Both the position numbers and the translations under genes were made by a program. Below are positions 13,301 to 25,300 of a DNA stretch of 64,000 nt, in pieces. The notes beneath the pieces are model-generated. The model worked only from the letters and a program-made list of their open reading frames with translations. It made no database searches and was not told the origin of the DNA. Position 1 is the stretch's first letter; each line of letters opens with the position of its first letter. Source of the stretch: Parnassius smintheus behrii (lineage: Eukaryota > Arthropoda > Insecta > Lepidoptera > Papilionidae). Location of the stretch: the NCBI GenBank assembly GCA_036936625.1, contig JAUPFT010000006.1, positions 10,341,501 to 10,405,500 of the forward strand. Direction: 5' to 3'.

Positions 13301-16300
13301 TAAACTTTTTGCGAAATTTGGAAATTAAGATTGTTAACTTGCAATTACTCTTAACAAAATAAGGCATAGGCCCAGTGCATGAAAATTCACTTAGGGAGTC
13401 ATGTCCTAATTTGTAGCACAAGTACTCGCTACTAGGTCCACCGGACCCAGTATAATATAAGTTTATTCCAAAACTGCTTTATAAACGTAAATAGTTACTT
13501 TCTAATAAGGATATGATATGTGTAAAGAAAACTATAATTGAAACAAATACTAATATTTATTGTTTTTACTTAAACAAAAGTTGTTTCAAAAATATACTAA
13601 ATTTCTCTAGAGTTTTGTGACATGGCTAATCGTTATAATTTCAAACAAATTACTTATTTCCAACAAAATCTAATATATTTTCTTACACAATAATGTATTT
13701 ACTTACAAGAAATAAAGAGGGATCAATCTTCATAGAAATATTTAATATAAAATTCAAAAATACAATATCTTCTTTGAACGAAAATCACACTTTCCAACAT
13801 TGTAGTGACACTTTTTAAACTAACTGACTACCAATGTCGTTATTTGCCATGCTACACTATTGTTGAAAGGTACTAAGAGCTGAAACACTGCAAACGTCGA
13901 TTTTGAATAGTTATTAAGCAAAATATTAAGTACTGGGTCCATTAGACCCATTAGCGACTGCTTAAGTGTTCAATGTAAAATATGCATCAAGTATGATGAT
14001 TATGTTTTAAGATAATTAAAATTTTTTAAATAAGATAAACCTGTAATACAGGTTTTTATATCTACATCAGGCACCAGTTTCTCACAAGTTAGGTACCAGT
14101 CTGGCAAATTTGTAATACTTAGCATTAAGTTTACCTATTGTGAAGAGAAAATAAATTCATTCATTCATAATTAAAAATAACAATATGGATTCGAGTAAAT
14201 CTGATTATTTTCAATACAAAGCTGTAAGTCAAACAATATATGAGAACTACAAGAACATACTAAGAACTATGATTTATAAAGTAATAAAATATGAGCATAT
14301 ATTAAATTTATTATTTTTCAGGCCCAGTTATCAAATAAAGGAAATATTCTAAAGAGTGTTAATTCTCAAGAGCAGGGTAGTAATCAGGTAAAAAAATTTG
14401 GTACTTACGTAATACTTAATAGTATAAGTCTATGATACTTATCTATGTGTTTACAAACAAAGCAATTAAGTAGGTGCCTGTCTAATAACTTTTTACTTGA
14501 GTATTGTATAAAAGATTCAGCTAATGAGTTATATAGCATTAACTTAACTTTGTAGGGTATGCAGTTCTTAAGAATTGTAATATTAGCTACAAATTGCCTT
14601 AGCATATTACAAACATATTCTAAACTACTTTTTACCCGCGGCTTCGCTCGCGTTGGCTTCAATTTAGAAATATCTTTAAAACTACTTCAATTAAAGTTAA
14701 AATTTCATAAATCTAGTTCTATTCACGATGAACGTGTGACAGGGACTATATTCATGAACGGGAGTAGAAATATAAGTATTAGCAATGTAGAGGCGGCGAA
14801 ATGGAAACCAATACCTCATTTCGTCTCGTGGGTGTCGTAAGAGGCGACAGAAGGGAAACTGAAACAGGAGATGGATGGCAGCATCTTCCTGATAACAGTG
14901 CAGGGTAATAAAAAGCTGCGGATGCCAACCCACTCGCCAAGGCTCAAAACTCGCGCGGGGCGCAACGAGGTACGAAGGGGCGACGGGGCGGCGGCTCCAC
15001 TCGCCGTCCGTAACAAGTAGTTTCATTGGGCCTCGCGGGAATCGAACTCTTTTGTTCCTGTGCTTTGAAATCTTACGGCGGGCTACACAGCTCTCGTATT
15101 TGCTTAAGCAAGCTCATAAACACTGAAAATAAGCTTTTGCACTATTGTTGACCCCATCTACATTGTAATTAGTCAATCAAACTATTCCATCATTTAGATA
15201 TGAAAATCTTAAAATCCACTTAATTTTCAATTACTTACATCGGTTTTGATACAAAAAGAAGTTGGTGAAATATTGCTATGCTGATAGACACCCAACATAT
15301 TCAACTAAAGACATTCTGTCATAATCACAATTTTTTGTACACAGTTCTGTTAGTTATTTTGGCAATAACGATAAATCATCCCGACACTGGTTTAGATATT
15401 TTAAGTCTGACAATTTTTGATGCTGGAAGAAAAAAAGTATTCAATAGAATTATTATTAGTTTATTTACCAGTAGGTAGGTGACGGTATTATGAGATTAAA
15501 ACTATAAAAACAAAAACTGTACAGCGACAATAAGTTAAGGTGCGAGTGGGGTGCCGTCTCACAGAACAAAGCCGCCAACATTTATATAAATATAATACAT
15601 ACATTAGGAATAAATTATATTCTATTAAAAATTCTGCTTCTGTCAAAAATACGCTATCAGCGCTGCTAGCGATGTGTAATGAAATTATTTTACGATATAA
15701 CAATATGAAGAAATAGCAATGTTGTGTTTAGTTGTTAATATCGCCAAACGATCTCTATTCGTTGATTTGGTCAGGCTATATCATGATATAATCAAAAAAC
15801 AGTTTTATCAGTTTATTTATAGATAATCAAAACTTTTTTATAGGTTAGAAATTAAACTTAGAAACATCTCACATTTTATAAATTTCGATAGATGTCACTA
15901 TTATCTACTATTTAAGTAGTAATTAGTTACTATAAACTTTGTTAATTCCTACTAAAATGAAATAAGAAAAGAACTGAAAAATGAACGTTCGAATTTTCAA
16001 ATAATTATGAATTAAATTATTAAACATATAAATGTATGTTATATATTTTATTTTATTCATTAGCAACTGGAGGTAAAATACTAAAATACTACTTTTTGGA
16101 TTTCACGTTAGATGGCACTGTTTTGATAAAGTGAAATTTAGATTGTCGCCGTAGTTAAAATTATAACGCAACGGTTAAAACTCATTTTAGGCTTTACTTA
16201 CTTACTTACTTACTTACTTATCGTCACGCACAATCCCTAACGGGGTAGCCAGAGAGAACAGATCGCCAAGTGTCACGATCCTTACATACCTCTTTCGCTT

Positions 16301-19300
16301 CTTTCAGGTTCATTAACTTCTTCATACATGCACGTCTAGGTATCCGAGTACTCTTGACCCTCCCCTCTTCGAGCAATTTGCTCACATGGTCTTCGAAAGT
16401 TAGTCTCGGTCTACCTCGACACCTTTTAATATTTACTTTCGCTCTATATATTTTCTTCACCATTCGGTCTTCACTCATTCGTTCAACGTGTCCAAACCAT
16501 TGGAGTACGCCCCTATCAATTTTTGTGATAAGGTCATCTTTCAATCCTGCCATATTGCGAATCTCTTCGTTTCGCTTTCGGTCGGCTATGGTAACGCCAC
16601 ACATTTTACGAAGAGATCGCATCTCCACTGCATTCAACTTGCTTTTATGCTTCTTCTGGCATACCCAGGTTTCGCTGCCATATAACAAAGTCGGTACCAA
16701 CACTGCGTTATGTATTGCAAGGCGTGCACTCTTCACCACGCCTTGCCTTTTTATTAATGCATTCAGGGCACCATTGACTTTGTTTCCGGCAGCGACACGC
16801 CTATCCACATCTAAATCACATCTTCCATCCCGGCTGAAAGCACTCCCCAAGTATACAATTTCATTTACCTGTTCTAGACATTCCTGATTTACCCATATTT
16901 CACATTTCGTTCTCTCTTCGTCCTTTTCAAATACCAGAACCTTAGTTTTATTAGCATTCAAACGGAGACCTTTAATTTCACATTCCTCTTTCATACACGT
17001 GACTAATGCCTGCAGTTCTGCTTCTGATGGTGCAATAAGCACTGCATCATCAGCATACAGCAGACAATTAACTTTTATGTCACCCAATTTCACACCCAAA
17101 CAGCTATCTTTCAGCTTCTGTAAACAGCTGTCGAGATACAGTATGAACAGCCAGGAAGACATGACACAACCCTGTTTTACGCCCGCTTGGACGCTAAACA
17201 TGGGTGACAGGTCATGCCCTACCCGCACACAGGCTTTACAGTCATAGTAAAGTGACTGCACAGCCCTTAACAATCGACCATCCACACCATATCCCGGCAA
17301 CAGTTCCCACATTTTCTTCCTTATAACCTTATCAAATGCTTTCTCCAGATCCACAAAAGCACAGAAAATCCTCTGGTTAACACTCAGAAGCTTCTCCGTG
17401 ATCATGCGGAGAGAAAAAATTTGATCCGTGCTTCCTCTTCCAGGTCTAAATCCGCATTGTGCCTCCCATAAGAATCTTTCCGATTTCTCTTGCATCCTGC
17501 GTGTCAAAACCTTCGAATAAACTTTACTTGCTAAACTGGTCAAGCTGATCGCCCGATAGCTCCCGCAGTCAAAATGTGAACCTTTACCTTTATATAAAGG
17601 CACAATGACCGCGGATCGCCAATCATCCGGGACATCTCCCGTCCGCCAGCACAAATTGCACAGCAGATGAAAGCTGTCCCAGACGCGAGGCCCACCGTAC
17701 TTGACCATTTCAGCAGTAACTCTGTCTAGTCCCGCAGCCTTACCACATTTCAAACTTCGAATCGCACGTTCAATCTCTTTCATGCTGATGACCTCAGTGT
17801 CATCGAGGTCCGTGTCTGGCGTGCCAGTCACGGCGTCACCCCCGGATCCTTCACTAAGATCATGACACGCATACAATTCTCTATAAAATTCACTCCATCG
17901 CTGCATGACGTCCGATTTTTCTGAGAGGACGTCATTGGTTCTCGAAAGCACTTTGTTCATTCTTAAAGCTGTCGCACCACTCCGGGACCTTCCAACCTCT
18001 TTCCAGAAGAGTTTGGAGTTTTCCCTAAAGTTGTGCGACAACCTCTCGTCCGCTTCTATTCTACACCTTTCACGTACTTCCTCAATCAATGTTTTCGCAT
18101 GAACTTTCTGCAGCTTATATCTTTCTTTCATCTTCTCTCTCATATGCTCATCATTACTAGAGGCCAAGTAGTTTAACCATGCTTTTTTCTTCTTTTTTAC
18201 AGCTTCTTTCACTTCGTCATTCCACCATGCATCTCTTCTTTTACTACTACCTCTTTTTGTCGTACCACATACTTCTTCCGCTGCACTTACCATTCCATCC
18301 CTAAGGTTCTGCCATATTCTCTCCACACATTCTTTCCTGCCATCGATGGTGTCAAGCTTTTCGGCTACCCTCGTGTGATATTTGTCCCTAGTATCCGCTT
18401 CCTGAAGCTTCCAGCTTCGGATGCGAATTGCATTTTAGGCTTTATTTATAAATATGTTATTTATTTAAAAAAAAAACATCAATAATCAAGAATATAAATA
18501 ATAATAATAATAATGTCCTCCAGACCGAATTTCGGCCACGGCGGCCAGTCTCAACGGAGACTAGCCATCGGCGCAGGACAGGATTATAGTGCTCAAGTGT
18601 ATGCGCAAGCACAGGTGCACTCTCTATTCCCTCACTCAAGAATATAAAATAGAAATTAACATCTTGAGGAAGGAAAATACTTAACCCTCTTTTTTTGATG
18701 ATCTGTAATCGGATAAAAAGTAGCCTATAAGTTGCCCCGGGTCCCTAACTATCTACACACAATTTCATGGAAATCTGTCGAGTAGTTTTTGCGTGAAACG
18801 ATAATACACAGACAGACAGACAGTCAAAACTTCTAAAAACCACTAATTTGGCCTCAGTGCCCTTTATTTAGTCCCCGGGAATTGTTTTTTCCAGAAAATA
18901 TTAGAATTACAGACACGACTTTTATACAAATTTATTATATGTATAGATGATAGTTACAATTGAATTTGTTATCTATAACAAGACCGAGATATGTCTGGGT
19001 GTCCACAGTTTCTATGAGAGGGCAGTCACATGTAGTAGTCAGGCCGTGCAAGCAGTTATGGTTTTGTGCAACTATGTTTTTGGCAGGATGGCGATAACAG
19101 TTTTTTTTTTGGTATTTAGTACTACAGTGGCACCATCTTAATAGAGAATCTACATCAGACTGCAGAAGTTCAGAGGCTTTTGTGGATCCTATACATTATT
19201 AAAATCAAAATCCTATACATTGCTAAAAGGCATGTGTCATCTGCAAACTACAACTACAGAGTAAATAAGGCAGTTATTCAAATTATTAACATAAGTTAAA

Positions 19301-22300
19301 AAGTGTAAGGGCCCCAAAACTGATCCTTGAGCGGTGCTTACCGTCACTTCTAAGGGTTCACTTAATGAATTTTCAATTTTTAATGTATATCCTATTTTTG
19401 AGGTAGCCTATCACAGCAGCGGGCCACGAACTCTACAGTGATCCAACTTATTTATTAGTTGCCGGTGTTCTAGAGTATCAAATTAATATATTAAATTGAT
19501 TTTTTTATTAGTTTTGTTCTAAGAAGCTACAGTCTAAAATACTTTTTATTTAAAATGGTTGTGTATTCAAATTATTTTTAACTTTCATACTTTTAGGCTC
19601 AAGTAGTACCCCTGAAAGTGGATTCTGCTTTCAAACACAATCTGACACCAGGACCTTCCAGATTACCAGTAAGATTCAGTTATCCTTTTATATAGGTGTT
19701 AATATTTATATAAGTTAGTGATTGTTTATATATAGGTGTCCTGAAACTCAATGTCGAGCGGATACTGGGCGATAGGCCAACGCATAACTGTTTACAAATA
19801 AGAAAAAATCCATGTCTCATAATAGTGATAATAGACATATTTTTGAAAATGTTAAAACTCATCCCTGTAGATCACATCTTTAGATACTATGGTCAGAAAG
19901 TTTCGCAATTTAATAGTGATTTTTACAATATTGTAATCCTTATTAGCCCTCCTACTATAAAGTCACAATTCAAACAACAAAAGTCTTTAGTTTTGTGAAA
20001 ATAATATTAGTTTGTTTGAGTTAAGGTAAAAGAATTATGTCTCCTAATTTTGACACACCGTTTTAAAGAAAGTAGTACTACAGTAACCTTGACAAGTAAT
20101 TTTAAAAGACTGCCTGTTTAGTCAAGATTCCAAAATGGTTCAGAAGTGCCATTTTTTCTTTTCTTAAAAAATATTGCTTATGTCACTTACTATCTTCAAA
20201 AGTAAACGAAAAAAAAATTTTGAAAACGATTGCAAATGTACATTAAAAGAGACGAATTTATCTAGGATATAAGTTTTTAAAATTTTTAACTAATAAAAAG
20301 TTTATGAGTATATTCATTGTTGAACCTGTTGAGCCCCGTCATGGGGTGAATAGATAAACAAGCGTTTCCGAGTATCCACTATCCACCTTAGGGTGCATAA
20401 ACGGAATAACCGGATTATTTGGTATAGCTGACATGCTTGGCATTTTATTCGACGCGAACACGAGTCTATTCGGTGTGCAAATGTTCTCGTCTTAAGCTTT
20501 GAAGTTATTCAGTTCAAATTTACCCACATGAAACTGAGTTAAATTATCTTTTTTCATAATTTTCAGATTAGCACAACTTTAGTTACTAAATTAAAAGAAA
20601 AAGTGACGAAACAGAAGAATAAAATTAAAAGGCTGAATGAAAAGTGTAGAAGACAATCTAAGAAAATTGCCAATTTTTCTCAAATTTTGAAAGATCTTCA
20701 ATCTAAACATATATTAAATACTGAAAATACTATTTTATTAGAAGATTGTGCAGGACCGAAGGACTTTTTAACAAGACAAATAAAGAAATTAAAAGGTTTG
20801 CCATTACCTAATCAGTACTCTCAAGAAATTAGAAAATTTGCTCTCACATTACATTTTCTTTCGCCTAAAGCATACAACTTTGTACGACGGACCTACAATA
20901 CCTGTTTGCCACACAGTCGCACAATAGCTAAGTGGTATCAACATGTTGACGCAGAGCCCGGCTTTACCTTAGAAGCTTTTAAAACCTTAAAACTCAAAGC
21001 ATCTGCAACTACTGGACCAATACTTTGTGCGCTAACTATAGATGAAATGAGCATAAGAAAATCGTTAACTTGGGATGCTACAAAAATGAAGTTTTATGGT
21101 CGTGTGGATACAGGAACTCTTTTGGACAGTGACTCTTTAGAAGAAGCTGGACAATCTTTAGTTCTAATGTTAACAGCTATAAACCAGTCCTGGAAACTTC
21201 CTGTTGGCTATTTTCTAATATCAAGCTTAAATGGTAATCAAAAAGCAAAACTTATAGAAACATGTATCCAGTTAACAGAAGAGACAGGGGTCATTATTGT
21301 ATCTTTAACTTGTGATGGGCTAGCTACAAATTTTAGCATGCTAGAGTCGTTAGGATGCAAAGGAATAACAAAAAACCCAAAAGTAACATGGTTTCATTAC
21401 AGCAATTCCACAATAGATGTCTTTCTGGATCCCTGCCATGCTATAAAATTAGTTAGAAATTCCTTTGGGGAATTAAAGGTCTTTAAAGATGTTCAAAAAA
21501 GAAACATAGACTTTAGGTATGTAGAAAATCTTCACAATTTGCAGGAAAAAGAAAATTTATATTTGGGAACAAAAATAAGAAAAGGACACATAGAATTTTC
21601 TAAACAAAAAATGAAAGTTAAATTAGCCACCCAATTATTAAGCACTTCTGTTGCAGACGCCCTGAATTTTTGTGAATTCAATTTGAAATTAAAAGATTTC
21701 CAAGGGAGCTCTGGTACAGCCAATTTTATTAGAATAATGAACGACTTATTTGATATTTTTAACAGTAGGTCCATTCGTCCTCCAGGTTGGAAAAAGGCAA
21801 TTTGTTCGTCAAATATAGGACTAGTAACAGAATTCCTCTTAAGTGCCTTAGATTATATCAATGGGCTGCATCTTTTTTCAGGAGAACTTTTAGTAATGTC
21901 CCGACGTAGAACTGGATTTATTGGGCTAATTATTAATATTCATAGCACACTAAATCTGTATAAAAGATTAGTACATGAAAAAATGTTTTTGCAATACTTG
22001 CCATTATATAAGATCAGCCAAGACCATTTGGAATTATTTTTCTCCGCTATTAGAAGCCGAGGAGGTTTTAACAACAATCCTAACGCATTGCAATTTAGGT
22101 CAGCATATAAAAGATTATTAATAAGAGCAGAAATTCGAGAGCATGGGGTAGGAAATTGTGTTGCGTTAAACCAAATTAACATACTAACTTGCTCCAGTAA
22201 AATAGATCCGATTGATAACATAAACAGCCTCACGGACCGAAATTTACTTGTAAATATTCCCGAAAATGAGAGTGATTTGTATGATCAGTATTTAGAATGT

Positions 22301-25300
22301 TTATCTTTAACAAATTTAAACGAATATACAGAAAATGTAATAGAATATATTGGAGGGTTTATTGTTAGAAAATTAAATAGGCGTCTAAAATGTGAACAGT
22401 GTCTAAATTTAATTCAAGGCTGTGTAAATAAGAAAGGAATTGTTTTCTGCAAGACCAGAGGCGGATTAGTTTTTCCTTCCGAAGGCGTTAAAAGTATTTT
22501 AAAAAGAGCAGAAAAAATTTTAAAGTTACACCTTCATAAAAATGTTAAAAGTGAAAATTATTTTTTATATGTGTACTTATTTCTGATGGAACATTTTCAG
22601 GAAGAAAATGTTTTATCTCTTGATGTACAACATGACACTGAACATAGAGAGTTATTAGTTAAGAGTATAATCAAATATTATGTAAATATTCGATATAAAT
22701 ATTTTGGTAAATGTGCTACAGAAAAAGTTAGTCTCCGCAATCATCTTACTAAAACGATCTTGTTTAGAAATGAATAAAAGAAAATATTGTAAACACATTA
22801 ATTATGAAAAATTCGATAAAGAACATACAATAGAGTTTGACAAAGGTGAGGTTATTAATAAGTATATTAAAAAAATAGATGCAACTTGTCCTTTACCGAA
22901 AAAATCGTACAACTTTGTAAGTATACATCTGGTAAACATCGTTCAATCAAAATTTTCTTTGAATCCCAAGATATCGTTAAATACATATTGAAGAATAAGA
23001 CAAAGCTAAATGATGATAACATAATATTATATTCAGACCAAACACCGCAACTAAAATTATACTTAAAGGAGCTTACTCAAGAGTTAAATAATAAAACACG
23101 AAAACTAGGAAATTGTAGTAAAATTACAGGAGAAGATAACAAAGTAAACACTTACCAACTACTTGACGACTACGAACACATTGTCTCATATAAGAAATCA
23201 TTAAAAATATACTATGCTAACATACGCAGCATTGTCACACCAGGAAAGTTTCACGAGTTACAATGCATACTAAAAATGTTCAAAAATACTGCCATACAAA
23301 GATGTTTTATAGGTCAAAACATCTTTGCTGCCATCATTATTTTAACCGAAACTTGGATAAAATCCGAAGCAGAAGCAAAACGTTTTGTCATCCCTAACTA
23401 CAGCCATTTTACATTTTTTTTGTTTTGGAGTTTTTTTAAGATTTATATTTGGATATGAGAGTATTTATTATTATTATATATATATAACAAACAAGATAAG
23501 TATTTTATAAAAATATTACGTTATTAAACTACTTTCTATTGCTAACAAAAATTTATTTATTTTCCTACTCCATCCATCCATCCATTACATTCTAAAAGTT
23601 CATTGCTGCACCTAGGTCTCTACTATAGATGGGATTACCTCATAGGGCATTTTGCCACAGCTACCACGCTTGAGAGGCGGTTTAGCATCCGCAGATTTTT
23701 ATTATTTTGTATCTACTTCACTTGGTCTTTCTTGATTTTGTTGCCAAAATCCAGAAATCACCCATGCTAAGCCGGGGTGGATATAAAATAAAAAATATTT
23801 CACGGCAAATAATTTATTTGTTATGATAATTTGTAACCACAAGTGCATCGTAAAGTATAATAATATTCAAATCACAGCGATTCTAAAGTAGGTAGTTTTT
23901 ACTTCAAGAGATATTAGTTTAAACGGCCACACGAAACTGGTGCACAAGCAACTGGTGGGGGGGGGGGGGGGGGGTGCTACTAGCTCTAAAAGAGAACTCC
24001 ATCCTGTTTAACCATCCTGGCTTTAGATAGTAACTTATTAGCCCAGAAGTAAAGCTTATTCTGTATAATATGAAGTCAGAGCAACTAGCTTGTTAACTTA
24101 CACCTTACAAGCACGAGTTGCTATCCGTGCTTTAAGTATCAAAATCGTCTTCAAACTATTATTTAAACGATAAAACTGGAGCAGCAATCATCTGGCGGTT
24201 AAATTCACACGAAATTCCCCTAGCCTCCCTAATCGTTAGAGAAAATATAATTTTGCATATTAAAAATAAATTAAATACATAAAGGTGTTACTAAATTTTA
24301 AAAGTTGATTGAGTTCACATCACTAAAAAATGGGCGGAGCTTACAGCGTCCGCCATTTATTGTCTCAATTTGACACGATTTTTTTGTAGGCTTGCCATCT
24401 CCTCTATTTTCTATGCTCAAAGGTGGCGCATCAGTATTTTGTGAAGATAAGAATCAATAAATTTATTGAACTGCGTTATGTACATTACCTACCATAAATT
24501 AAATGTTGGAATAATAAATGTTAAGATTCTCTAGTATTTCCGCCCGGGGGCCCGTGGCATTTTGTCCAGCTTGCCACCCTATTGCTACGCCACTGGCTGT
24601 ATGTTTGTGTTATATGTATGTATGCTAGTATCAAGTCCATTGGAGTGGGATAGGCAAATCTATCTTGTAATACAAGCTAGCTGAGGCTTAGTTGCAAGGG
24701 GCTTTGTCCAGTGTAGAACTAAAAAGGTTGGTTAACAATGATGAAGGATTGCTACAAGATAGATACTTCTGGACATAAACAGATGGGAACCAATAAAAGT
24801 GCACTGTGTTGACAAAAAAACCACACACGCGTACAAGAATCCATCCACTGTGGGAAATGCTAGAAAAAACTTATGTCATGTGGCAAATGGTGATATATAC
24901 CATCTCGTTTACGTCAGAGCGGCGATGGACACCATCGTCAAAGGCTTAACATTGCAAGATATGTGATAATACGATCGTTCGGGAGAGTCCAGCCAATAGT
25001 CAAAAATCAAGTGCCAAAAAGATAATGGAGTGATGAAAAAAAGAGGAAGAATATGATAAGAAGATCATAGTTTAGTCTATAAATTAAACGAGACTTATCA
25101 TAATCGCCATGCATAGCAACCAAATTTAGTGGAACCGAATACCATGATGTAAGTAATCAAAAGTCATTCTTGTGATAACACAAAAAGAAAAAACAAGACC
25201 AGTTAAAGCCCATATCGGCTTTATAAATTCTAATGAAATAACAATAAAAAAATTAAATTTGCAATGTACTAATAACTAAACTACTGGAAAATATAGAAAA

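Larger units (their letters stand above)
11664..24430 (+). mobile_element. Complete P-type (THAP) DNA transposon with 8-bp TSD
   Basis: Element 11672-24422 (12,751 bp). Perfect 24-bp terminal inverted repeats, CTTTGAGCATAGAAAATAGA + GGAG on the left and the reverse complement on the right (11672-11695, 24399-24422), lie inside a perfect 8-bp target duplication GTGGCGCA (11664-11671, 24423-24430). An 8-bp duplication and a THAP/DDE transposase define the P superfamily. It carries a five-exon transposase gene (12022-22777), a nested LINE (16197-18430), LINE fragments (14405-14662, 18920-19485, 22870-23455) and a SINE fragment (18515-18645). It inserted in the orientation opposite to the myosin gene and accounts for most of intron 15. 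Confidence 0.93.

Noticed and set aside
14405..14840. Additional transposase exon between exons 3 and 4
   Set aside because: Frames here match LINE and repeat sequence on the other strand, and exons 3 and 4 already join in phase.
16270..16887. 205-codon plus-strand frame and smaller ones at 16488, 16999 and 17905
   Set aside because: Antisense shadows of the reverse transcriptase ORF.
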